Positions 1 through 6,336 of a stretch of 6,654 nt of DNA are shown piece after piece; the stretch's first letter is position 1, and each line of letters starts with the position of its first letter. This stretch comes from Candidatus Hydrothermota bacterium (GTDB lineage Bacteria; Hydrothermota; Hydrothermia; UBA1063): positions 1 to 6,654 of the forward strand of contig QNDO01000084.1 of assembly GCA_003644895.1 (NCBI GenBank), in the 5' to 3' direction. Under the pieces are notes generated by a model. That model was not told the origin of the DNA and searched no databases. It worked only from the letters and a program-made list of their open reading frames with translations. Position numbers and translations under genes: made by a program.

Positions 1-1100
1 ACTCCGTACTAATATATGCTACTTTTGTATTTGTTGTTAACCTTATTTATCTAAGAAAGAAAAAATTAAAGTTCAAAGGAAAATTTGAAAAGATATCTGT
101 ACTTGTTCCTGTGAGAGACGAAGAAAGAGATCTCAAGCTATGCCTTGAATCTCTTGTAAAACAGAACTATCCACTATATGAAATTATACTACTGGATGAT
201 AATTCTCGAGATAGAAGCCCAGAGATTATGAGAGAATTCCAGAGAAGATTTCCGGAGAAGATTAAGATAATTACATCTAAACCACTTCCTCCAGGGTGGA
301 CTGGTAAGAATTGGGCTTGCCATCAACTAGCAAAAATGGCCAACGGAGATTGGCTTCTATTCACCGATGCAGATACGGTTCATGCTATTGGATGCATTAA
401 AAACGCATATATGGAAGCTGTAGCAAGAGGTGTTGATATGGTATCTTATATACCTGATCTTATCACCATCTCTCTACCAGAAAGAATAATTCTTCCTGTT
501 ATATATTTTGCATTCTATCTTCTTTTCCCCCTCCCACTATTTAAAAAAATTAAGGACCACAGGGCAGCATTTGCTATAGGCACATTTATCCTTATAAAAA
601 GAGATATCTATGAAAGGATTGGAGGTCATAGCGCTTTGAAAGATGAAATAGTCGAGGATGTGAATTTAGCCAGACGTGTCAAAAAAGTTGGAGGAAGATT
701 TGATCTTCTGGATGGCATCGGCATTTTTTATACTCGTTTCTATCATAATCTTAGGGAGATATGGGAAGGCTTTACAAAAAATTCCTTTGGTGCCTTTGGT
801 TATAATTTGATACCTTATTTACTCTTCCTTTTTATGGCCTATGTGGTTTTCCTTGCCCCTTTTATAAAATTTACCCTAAATCCAGTATTTACATTTAAAA
901 ACCCTCTATTTATGCAGATTTTCTGGATATTACTATTGAGAACCCTTCTAGCCTTCAAGACGAGACACAGTGTATGGTCTATTATACTTCATCCCTTAAT
1001 GGTTGCTTTCAGTCTTTTGTTTGCAATCAATTCTGTTTATAGAATAATAATGGGACTTCCTATTACTTGGAAAGGTAGAGCTTATAAATTGAAGGACTGA
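1..1100 (+). CDS. Family 2 glycosyltransferase, membrane-associated (5' partial)
   Basis: Likely transfers a sugar from a nucleotide-sugar donor to a lipid or cell-envelope acceptor at the cytoplasmic membrane. The frame is open from base 3, so the start lies outside the window. The GTG at 111 falls inside the first beta strand (ISVLVPVRDEERDL) and is not a start. The visible N-terminus is a membrane span (SVLIYATFVFVVNLIYL) followed by a basic stretch. GT-A fold motifs follow in order: LDDNSRD (195 onward), the DXD metal site in FTDADT (366-374), and the catalytic-loop ED in VEDVNLARRV (654-659). The segment PPGWTGKNWACHQLA resembles the GWxGKxxA motif that I know from the CrtQ (carotenoid) and HpnB (hopanoid) type of GT2. 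Further hydrophobic spans lie near 486-545, 805-870, 910-955 and 975-1045. The acceptor cannot be read from sequence. GT2 assignment is firm; the CrtQ/HpnB-like subtype is moderate. Confidence 0.9.
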   Translation, partial: SVLIYATFVFVVNLIYLRKKKLKFKGKFEKISVLVPVRDEERDLKLCLESLVKQNYPLYEIILLDDNSRDRSPEIMREFQRRFPEKIKIITSKPLPPGWTGKNWACHQLAKMANGDWLLFTDADTVHAIGCIKNAYMEAVARGVDMVSYIPDLITISLPERIILPVIYFAFYLLFPLPLFKKIKDHRAAFAIGTFILIKRDIYERIGGHSALKDEIVEDVNLARRVKKVGGRFDLLDGIGIFYTRFYHNLREIWEGFTKNSFGAFGYNLIPYLLFLFMAYVVFLAPFIKFTLNPVFTFKNPLFMQIFWILLLRTLLAFKTRHSVWSIILHPLMVAFSLLFAINSVYRIIMGLPITWKGRAYKLKD

Positions 1101-1117
1101 TTTTTCTATTATATAAT
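1089..1117 (+). promoter_or_regulatory. Sigma70-type promoter of the lipoprotein gene
   Basis: The -35 TTGAAG (1089-1094) is separated by exactly 17 bp from a perfect -10 TATAAT (1112-1117). The -35 lies over the stop-codon region of the glycosyltransferase gene. Transcription should start near 1122-1124, leaving a 5' leader of only about 13-15 nt that is almost entirely the ribosome binding site AGAGGAGGTGAT (1122-1133). Inferred from sequence match and spacing only. Confidence 0.65.
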
Positions 1118-1136
1118 TTTCAGAGGAGGTGATAAG

Positions 1137-1808
1137 ATGTTTAAAAGAATAGTATTGGTACTTGTACTTGGTTTGGTACTATCCAGCTGTGGCAAAGAAG
1201 AGGAGACTACAGGTCCAGGTGGAGAAGCAAGCTCCACAAGGCCAATTCCTATGGCTTTGAATAATCAATGGGTATACCTTAATATGCAAGATTCCACTTA
1301 TGATACTTTGCAAGTGGTAGGAGAAATTGTATACAATGGAAACCAGGCTTATCAGGTGATTTTCACCAGTGAACCTGCTGATACATATCTTGTATATTAT
1401 GATGATAATGCAGGATATCTTATGCAGGCTCTTACAGTGGAGTATGATACCTTCACCTTTAGTGTGGAATCCAGAATGCTCAAAATTCCAATAGTTGTGG
1501 GGGATAAGTGGGATGTGTATACCATGGATACCACATTTCAGGATACTGCCTATACAACTCATGTGGAGGTACGCAGAACAGGTGAAGTTCTTGGTACTGA
1601 AGATGTTACAGTTCCTGCAGGTTCCTTTGATGGGTGTTTCAAGATAAAATATACTCAAATATTTCGTATGACAATTACATCAAACTGGGGCAGTTTTACC
1701 TCTGCTGATACCACTGTGGATTATGGGTACATCAAAGATGGCGTAGGCCTTGTGAAATCTGTGGAAGATAGCACGGCACTGATTTTAACTGATTATTATC
1801 TCCAATAA
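1137..1808 (+). CDS. Putative lipoprotein of unknown function, 223 aa
   Basis: An exported, lipid-anchored envelope protein. The start is fixed by a near-perfect Shine-Dalgarno sequence (AGAGGAGGTGAT) ending 3 nt before the ATG. The signal peptide has a basic n-region (K3, R4), a Val/Leu-rich core (5-15) and lipobox LSSC with the modified Cys at 18. A Gly/Glu/Thr-rich linker (19-35) follows. The mature part alternates polar and aromatic residues, suggesting a beta-rich fold. Recognisable blocks are NNQWVY (42-47), VGDKWDVY (121-128), VTVPAGSFDGCFKIKY (157-172) and DYGYIKDGVGLVKS (195-208). Similar blocks occur in uncharacterised lipoproteins of Bacteroidota-like and candidate-phylum bacteria; I know no function for them. 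Nothing catalytic is visible; C167 is the only Cys after the anchor. It has its own promoter, so a link to the upstream glycosyltransferase is only positional. Gene and lipoprotein status are firm; the role is unknown. Confidence 0.85.
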   Translation: MFKRIVLVLVLGLVLSSCGKEEETTGPGGEASSTRPIPMALNNQWVYLNMQDSTYDTLQVVGEIVYNGNQAYQVIFTSEPADTYLVYYDDNAGYLMQALTVEYDTFTFSVESRMLKIPIVVGDKWDVYTMDTTFQDTAYTTHVEVRRTGEVLGTEDVTVPAGSFDGCFKIKYTQIFRMTITSNWGSFTSADTTVDYGYIKDGVGLVKSVEDSTALILTDYYLQ

Positions 1809-1814
1809 ATTTTT

Positions 1815-1857
1815 GTAAGTGCCCGGTGTGCAATTATAAATTCCATCGGGCACTTAC
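1815..1857. terminator. Long hairpin between convergent genes, likely bidirectional terminator
   Basis: A 14-bp stem pairs GTAAGTGCCCGGTG (1815-1828) with CATCGGGCACTTAC (1844-1857), with a single G-T wobble at 1826/1846. The 15-nt loop can form a further 4-bp AATT/AATT stem (1832-1835 with 1839-1842). It starts 6 nt after the lipoprotein stop and lies 32 nt beyond the stop of the minus-strand gene, where a shared terminator would be expected. It has no proper U-tract on either strand: TTACTTA follows on the plus side and an A-run on the minus side. It may therefore act as an mRNA 3'-end stabiliser or Rho-assisted site rather than a classical intrinsic terminator. Confidence 0.55.
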
Positions 1858-1889
1858 TTAGAATCTGAAATGGAGTAAAGAATGGGTAA

Positions 1890-2063
1890 TTATATATTTA
1901 CATCTTCCTCGTCCCAGCTTATATGTTCTGCGCATTCATGAGGCCAGTGTTTAAGTAGCAGGAGGGATACAAAGAAAAGCCCCACCAGTGAAAGTAGGAT
2001 TGCAAGCACAATCCAGGTGTAGGTCTGGGTTTTGCCGATGGGTCTTTTTTCGGCCTCATTCAT
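1890..2063 (-). CDS. Small single-span membrane protein, 57 aa, unknown
   Basis: Not recognised. The ATG at 2063 is chosen because a strong AGGAGGT lies 5 nt upstream (2069-2076, minus strand). An in-frame TTG at 2099 would add 12 residues encoded inside the THEP1 gene and has no need to be used. Residues 1-15 are polar with Lys/Arg (K6, R7, K11), followed by one hydrophobic helix (about 17-37, Leu/Val/Phe-rich). A short tail contains H39, H42, C44 and H47 and ends acidic (WDEEDVNI). By the positive-inside rule the N-terminus should be cytoplasmic and the His/Cys tail outside. It follows the THEP1 gene by 10 bp, and its Shine-Dalgarno overlaps that gene's TAG stop, so the two are probably one operon. 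The tail could bind a metal, or the protein could be a small transporter accessory subunit; both are guesses. Confidence 0.7.
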   Translation of the reverse strand: MNEAEKRPIGKTQTYTWIVLAILLSLVGLFFVSLLLLKHWPHECAEHISWDEEDVNI

Positions 2064-2068
2064 GATAT

Positions 2069-2076
2069 ACCTCCTA
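2069..2076 (-). promoter_or_regulatory. Ribosome binding site overlapping the THEP1 stop codon
   Basis: TAGGAGGT on the minus strand. The first three bases are the TAG stop of the THEP1 gene and the rest is a strong Shine-Dalgarno, 5 nt before the ATG at 2063. It decides the start of the 57-aa gene and favours re-initiation by ribosomes that have just finished THEP1. Confidence 0.8.
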
Positions 2077-2604
2077 TTTAAAAATTCCCTCCTTTTCAAT
2101 TTTATTTATTATAAGGGTTAATAGTTTTTCCCTGTTAGATTTAGTCAATTGGAAAAGTTGAATCCTGGGATTACTTTTTACCCAATCAACAAAAGGTATT
2201 TTAGAAATGGCTGCAGTTGTTATAAGAAAGTAGTTACCTTCTACAATGGATTTTATAAAATCTTTGAATAGAGGAGAAAAAAGTTCCATTTTCCCAATTT
2301 CATCGATGATATAGACCACATCCATTGAAGGTGGCATATACTCTCCAATGATTTCCTCGAGTATTTTTATATTTACTCCATATTTTCCAACTCTTTTCGT
2401 TGTATTAAAGGATTTATGTGCCAGTATGCCTTCTTTTCCATCAAGGGAACGGATTTTAAATCCCATCCTTTCGCCGAATTCTCTAATTTCCTCTGTGTAA
2501 AAACCTTTAGTTTTTACACCTTTCTTTTTTAAATATTCGTTTAATTTCTTAATCAGTGTTGTTTTCCCTATTCCAGGTTTTCCTGTTATTACTATTTTCA
2601 TCAT
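2074..2604 (-). CDS. THEP1-family nucleoside-triphosphatase, 176 aa
   Basis: A P-loop NTPase of the THEP1 / NTPase_1 family, whose characterised members (Aquifex THEP1, human NTPCR) hydrolyse NTPs to NDPs slowly and with broad specificity; the physiological role is unsettled. The Walker A motif GKPGIGKTT spans 8-16 (K14). The family block GFYTEEIRE is at 34-42, followed by RMGFKIRSLDGKEGILAH at 46-63. The Walker B region VVYIIDEIGKMELF spans 96-109, with D101-E102. The LTKSNREKL segment (153-161) fits the C-terminal NR motif of the family. Full length for the family. Two ATGs in tandem (2604 and 2601) could each start it; the second yields MKIVITGKPG, the more usual N-terminus. There is no usable Shine-Dalgarno, and the promoter places the transcript start at the ATG itself, so initiation is probably leaderless. 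It heads a likely two-gene operon with the 57-aa membrane protein. The family is frequent in thermophiles and archaea. Confidence 0.9.
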   Translation of the reverse strand: MMKIVITGKPGIGKTTLIKKLNEYLKKKGVKTKGFYTEEIREFGERMGFKIRSLDGKEGILAHKSFNTTKRVGKYGVNIKILEEIIGEYMPPSMDVVYIIDEIGKMELFSPLFKDFIKSIVEGNYFLITTAAISKIPFVDWVKSNPRIQLFQLTKSNREKLLTLIINKIEKEGIFK

Positions 2605-2638
2605 TAATAAATATACGATTCCTAAAGAAGATTTTCAA
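2605..2638 (-). promoter_or_regulatory. Promoter of the THEP1 operon, predicted leaderless
   Basis: On the minus strand the -35 TTGAAA (2638-2633) is followed by a 17-bp spacer and then the -10 TATATT (2615-2610). Only five bases (TATTA) separate the -10 from the ATG at 2604, so the expected +1, six to eight bases past the -10, is the A of the start codon or within 2 nt of it. The nearest Shine-Dalgarno-like bases (AGGA) lie inside the spacer, upstream of the predicted transcript start, and could not act. Confidence 0.65.
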
Positions 2639-2643
2639 TAGTC

Positions 2644-2672
2644 TTGAACATCCATGGCTTTAGATAGATAAT
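2644..2672 (+). promoter_or_regulatory. uvrA promoter, predicted near-leaderless
   Basis: The -35 TTGAAC (2644-2649), a spacer of exactly 17 bp and the -10 GATAAT (2667-2672) precede the uvrA ATG at 2684. The predicted start near 2678-2680 leaves a leader of only about 4-6 nt. The bases before the ATG (AAAACCTCGGT) contain no Shine-Dalgarno. No LexA box of the E. coli (CTG-N10-CAG) or Bacillus (GAAC-N4-GTTC) form is visible, so damage induction is not supported by sequence. Confidence 0.65.
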
Positions 2673-2683
2673 AAAACCTCGGT

Positions 2684-5500
2684 ATGAAGGAAAAAATATT
2701 CATAAAAGGTGCTCGGGTTCATAATCTTAAGAACATCGATGTAGAGATACCCAGGAATAAGTTTGTTGTAATAACGGGTGTTTCTGGCTCTGGAAAATCA
2801 TCCCTGGCCTTTGATACACTCTATGCAGAGGGGCAGAGAAGATATGTGGAATCTCTCTCTGCATACGCAAGACAGTTTCTTGGTTTAATGGAAAAACCAG
2901 ATGTAGATTACATAGAGGGTCTTTCTCCCGCTATTTCAATTGAGCAGAGGAAAGCCTCCAAAAATCCCAGGTCCACAGTTGCCACTGTTACTGAGATCTA
3001 TGATTATCTGAGACTTCTCTTTGCAAGAATAGGTATTCCCCATTGTCCCAATGATAATACTCCTCTCGAAAAAAGGAGTCTAGATGAAATTGTAGACGAG
3101 ATTTTGAAGCTTGGATTAGGAATGAGACTGATATTACTCGCGCCTGTAATAAGAGGAAGAAAAGGAGAGTACAGGGAACTTTTTGAAAGATATTTAAGAC
3201 GGGGATTCTTGAGAGCAAGGGTAGACGGAGAAATCTATGAACTGGAAGATCCACCAGTACTGGAGCGATATAAAACCCATACCATTGAAATAGTAGTTGA
3301 TAGAATTGAACTTGAAGAGGGTATTCGTTCAAGATTGGCTGAATCCACAGAGACGGCTCTTAAAGAAGCAGATGGTATTGTGAAAGTTGTTACTGAAGAA
3401 GGAGAGGAGTTTGTCTTTTCTGAAAAATTGATGTGCCCAAAATGTGGCTTCTCCATGGAAGAAATAGAGCCAAGACTATTCTCTTTTAATTCACCCTACG
3501 GTGCCTGTCCTTATTGTGGTGGACTTGGTGTGAAGTATGAGATAGATCCTTCACGATTGGTTACATCCAGTGAACTCTCTATACTGGAAGGTGCCCTGAA
3601 GCCATGGGGTGAGCCCAATCCCTTTTTAAGAGATAAGCTCGAAAGGATTGCAAGGCACTATCATGTTGATCTAGACCTGCCATGGGCGGACCTTCCGCAG
3701 AAATTTAAAAATGTAGTTCTTTACGGTACAGAATATCCAGAAAAATTTGACCCTGAGAGACCCCATGCTTCTCAGGAATTTTACTTCTACGAGGGATTGG
3801 TTCCCTATCTCTGGCGAAGATATTATCAAACTGAGTCGGATTGGGTGAAAGATGAAATAGAAAAATTTATGCTTAAAAAGGTTTGCCCTGCTTGTGGTGG
3901 CTCAAGATTGAAAAGAGAGGCCCTTTTTGTAAAAATAAGGGATCATTCCATCTGGGACATTGTTCAGAAAACTGTGGAAGAAGCTCTTGAGTTCTTTTTG
4001 CATCTACAACTTAGGGGGAGAGAATATATAATTGGAAAGCAGATATTGAAAGAAATTATCGCCAGATTGAGATTTCTCAAAGATGTAGGTGTCGGATACT
4101 TGACTCTCGATAGAGCAACAGAGACACTCTCCGCTGGAGAGGAGCAAAGAGTGAGATTGGCAACTCAGATAGGCTCCGGACTCGTGGGGGTTTTATACGT
4201 CTTGGATGAACCTTCCATAGGATTGCATCCCAGAGATATGCATAGGTTGATAGATACTCTCATAAATCTGAAAGAAATGGGTAATACTGTGGTAGTTGTT
4301 GAACATGACAAAGCTACCATTGAGGCTGCAGATTGGGTGATCGATCTTGGCCCAGGAGCTGGAGAAAAGGGAGGAAAGATTGTAGCCACAGGTACGCCAG
4401 AAGACATTAAAAAGAACAAACGATCCCTCACAGGCCAGTATCTGGCAGGTTTGAGGAAGATCCCCATACCTAAAAAGCGTAGAAAACCACAGGGTAAATG
4501 GCTTGTAATAAAAGGAGCCCGGCAGAACAACCTTAAAAATATAGATGTGAAGTTTCCTTTGGGTTTATTCATTTGTGTTACCGGTGTCTCGGGTTCGGGA
4601 AAATCATCTCTAGTGGAAGACACACTTTATAGGGCCCTGATGAGAAGATTTTATGGCTCCCGAGAACCGGTGGGAGAACACGACAAGATAGAAGGTTTAG
4701 AGTACATAGATAAAGTTATAAATATTGATCAGAGCCCCATCGGAAGAACCCCAAGGTCAAATCCTGGAACTTATACCTCTGCCTTCACACCTATAAGAGA
4801 GCTTTTCGCCAATCTTAAAGAATCTAGAAAAAGAGGATATTCTCCAGGGAGATTTTCATTCAATGTAAAGGGAGGAAGGTGTGAAGCCTGCAAAGGTGAG
4901 GGATTTATAAAGGTGGAAATGCAGTTTTTACCCGATATTTATATTCCTTGCGAAGTATGTAAAGGAAAAAGATATAATAGGGAGACCCTAGAGGTTAAAT
5001 ACAAGGATAAAAGCATTGCTGATGTTTTGGATATGTCAGTAGATGAAGCCTACAAGCTTTTTAAGGATATTCCTCAGATTGAAAGAAAATTGAAATTGTT
5101 GAAGGATGTGGGTCTTGGCTATATCAAACTGGGCCAGCCAGCGACCACATTATCAGGTGGTGAAGCCCAGAGAATAAAACTAGCAAAAGAGCTTTCAAAG
5201 GTAGCTACCGGAAAGACCCTTTACATACTAGATGAACCTACTACCGGACTTCATTTTGAAGATGTTAAAAAGCTGATAAATGTTCTTAACAAGCTTGTGG
5301 ATAAAGGTAATACTGTTATCATTATTGAGCATAATCTCGATATTGTTAAATCTGCAGACTGGATAATTGACTTGGGTCCTGAAGGTGGAGATAAAGGTGG
5401 CTACATAGTTGCAGAGGGACCCCCTGAAAAAGTTGCAGAGGTGCAAGAATCATACACCGGTAGATATTTAAGGGAAGAATTGAAGGAGAAGTTTAAATGA
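2684..5500 (+). CDS. uvrA: UvrA, excinuclease ABC subunit A, 938 aa
   Basis: The damage-sensing ATPase of nucleotide excision repair: a cytoplasmic dimer that scans DNA, binds distorting lesions and loads UvrB. Full length (E. coli 940). The N-terminus (RGARxHNLKNI-type) matches the family, supporting the ATG at 2684 despite no Shine-Dalgarno. First ABC module: Walker A GVSGSGKS (32-39) and the conserved YAEGQRRYVESLSAYARQF, then the UvrB-binding and insertion regions. Zinc module 1 uses C251/C254 and C275/C278. CPACGGSRLK (401-410) precedes signature 1, which reads LSAGEEQR (482-489) with Ala484 where LSGGE is usual, and Walker B VLDEP (D508, E509). Second module: Walker A (634-641, K640), zinc ligands C733/C736/C756/C759, signature LSGGEAQR (823-830) and Walker B ILDEP (D850, E851). 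All other core motifs are intact. The stop overlaps the next gene's ATG (ATGA), implying cotranscription. UvrB and UvrC are not in the window. Confidence 0.97.
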   Translation: MKEKIFIKGARVHNLKNIDVEIPRNKFVVITGVSGSGKSSLAFDTLYAEGQRRYVESLSAYARQFLGLMEKPDVDYIEGLSPAISIEQRKASKNPRSTVATVTEIYDYLRLLFARIGIPHCPNDNTPLEKRSLDEIVDEILKLGLGMRLILLAPVIRGRKGEYRELFERYLRRGFLRARVDGEIYELEDPPVLERYKTHTIEIVVDRIELEEGIRSRLAESTETALKEADGIVKVVTEEGEEFVFSEKLMCPKCGFSMEEIEPRLFSFNSPYGACPYCGGLGVKYEIDPSRLVTSSELSILEGALKPWGEPNPFLRDKLERIARHYHVDLDLPWADLPQKFKNVVLYGTEYPEKFDPERPHASQEFYFYEGLVPYLWRRYYQTESDWVKDEIEKFMLKKVCPACGGSRLKREALFVKIRDHSIWDIVQKTVEEALEFFLHLQLRGREYIIGKQILKEIIARLRFLKDVGVGYLTLDRATETLSAGEEQRVRLATQIGSGLVGVLYVLDEPSIGLHPRDMHRLIDTLINLKEMGNTVVVVEHDKATIEAADWVIDLGPGAGEKGGKIVATGTPEDIKKNKRSLTGQYLAGLRKIPIPKKRRKPQGKWLVIKGARQNNLKNIDVKFPLGLFICVTGVSGSGKSSLVEDTLYRALMRRFYGSREPVGEHDKIEGLEYIDKVINIDQSPIGRTPRSNPGTYTSAFTPIRELFANLKESRKRGYSPGRFSFNVKGGRCEACKGEGFIKVEMQFLPDIYIPCEVCKGKRYNRETLEVKYKDKSIADVLDMSVDEAYKLFKDIPQIERKLKLLKDVGLGYIKLGQPATTLSGGEAQRIKLAKELSKVATGKTLYILDEPTTGLHFEDVKKLINVLNKLVDKGNTVIIIEHNLDIVKSADWIIDLGPEGGDKGGYIVAEGPPEKVAEVQESYTGRYLREELKEKFK
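5483..5490 (+). promoter_or_regulatory. Ribosome binding site of the wtpA-like gene inside uvrA
   Basis: AAGGAGAA lies in the last codons of uvrA, with GGAG ending 8 nt before the ATG at 5497. With the ATGA overlap it gives a standard translational-coupling arrangement. An in-frame TAA immediately upstream (5494-5496) rules out any earlier start for the downstream gene. Confidence 0.7.
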
Positions 5501-6333
5501 GTCATTTGTTTGTAATGATGTTATTTTTAAAGTTACTAGTTTACCACGCAGGTTCTCTGAGTTTTCCCTTCTCGATTATAGAGAAAGAGTTTGAACGAGA
5601 GAAGGGCATTCAGGTAGAAAGAATTTCCGGCGGGTCTCGATATCTTGTTAAAAGGATTACAGAGCTTGGACTGGAACCAGATGTAATTGCAGTGGCTGAT
5701 TATAAGCTGCTCTATAAATTAATACCAGAATATATCGATAGTTTCTTTCTCTTTGCTAGGAATGAGATGGTAATTGCATATACGGATAAAAGTAAATACT
5801 CAGACGAAATTAATTCTGACAATTGGTACGAGATACTCGGCAGGAGGGAAGTGAGAGTCGGAAGAGCTGACCCAAAACTTGACCCCTGTGGATACAGAGC
5901 ACTTATGGTACTTCAACTTGCTGAAAGATTCTATAAAAAATCAGGTATTTATGATAAAATATTAAAAAATTCTGGTGACAGATTTGTGAGACCCAAGTCT
6001 GTAGAACTTCTAGCCCTCTTGGAGGTAGGCGAAATAGATTACGCTTTTGAGTATCTCTCTGTTGCCAAGCAGCATAAATTAAAGTATATAACCTTACCCC
6101 CCGAAATTAATCTTTCCCAGTATTCCTTTGAGGAGTTTTATAATAAGGCCATGGTAGTGGTTGAGAATGACACGCTGAAAGGTGAACCCATTTTATATGG
6201 AATCGCACTACTTAATAATTCCAGAAATAGGGACGAAGCTGTGGCTTTTCTTAAATTTCTGTTTGAGAAAGGAAAAAAGATACTCTATGACTCCGGACAG
6301 CCGCCTCTCTCAGAGGTTGTGATTTTAAGATGA
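5497..6333 (+). CDS. wtpA: WtpA/ModA-like tungstate/molybdate-binding protein, 278 aa
   Basis: A substrate-binding protein of the WtpA (archaeal-type ModA) family, which captures tungstate or molybdate for an ABC importer. Family blocks are plain: HAGSLSFPF (17-25), EKEFEREKGI (29-38), SGGSRYLVKRITELG (44-58), PDVIAVADY (61-69), RNEMVIAYTDKSKY (88-101), DNWYEIL (108-114), DPKLDPCGYR (125-134) and YAFEYLSVAKQH (182-193). D129 and E186 sit where WtpA-type proteins supply the two carboxylates that make six-coordinate oxoanion binding possible. Oddities: no WtpB permease or WtpC ATPase gene follows, and the N-terminus is too short for a normal signal peptide. HAGSLS already belongs to the first strand of the mature fold, leaving about 16 residues, no basic n-region and K12 inside the hydrophobic stretch. 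Longer starts are blocked by TAA at 5494. It overlaps uvrA by 4 bp. Family is firm; ion choice and location are open. Confidence 0.88.
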   Translation: MSHLFVMMLFLKLLVYHAGSLSFPFSIIEKEFEREKGIQVERISGGSRYLVKRITELGLEPDVIAVADYKLLYKLIPEYIDSFFLFARNEMVIAYTDKSKYSDEINSDNWYEILGRREVRVGRADPKLDPCGYRALMVLQLAERFYKKSGIYDKILKNSGDRFVRPKSVELLALLEVGEIDYAFEYLSVAKQHKLKYITLPPEINLSQYSFEEFYNKAMVVVENDTLKGEPILYGIALLNNSRNRDEAVAFLKFLFEKGKKILYDSGQPPLSEVVILR

Positions 6334-6336
6334 TAC

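Noticed and set aside
1179..1658. Antisense open frame (159 codons) under the lipoprotein gene
   Set aside because: Composition is Ile/His/Cys-rich with no domain, and it lies wholly opposite a gene with a lipobox and a strong SD. It is a shadow frame.
2064..2099. TTG start at 2099 giving a 69-aa form of the small membrane protein
   Set aside because: The extension lies inside the THEP1 coding end and the perfect SD serves the ATG at 2063.
2644..2690. LexA/SOS box upstream of uvrA
   Set aside because: GAAC is present at 2646-2649 but no matching GTTC half-site, and no CTG-N10-CAG palindrome.
2988..3456. Two antisense open frames under uvrA (114 and 73 codons)
   Set aside because: They are complementary to highly conserved UvrA coding sequence and have no recognisable motif or SD.
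4165..4623. Antisense open frame (152 codons) across the second half of uvrA
   Set aside because: It mirrors the Walker B and Walker A regions of UvrA; such antisense frames are common opposite ABC motifs. No homology is recognised.
5228..5446. Antisense open frame (72 codons) near the uvrA 3' end
   Set aside because: Opposite the conserved second UvrA Walker B region; no start signal.
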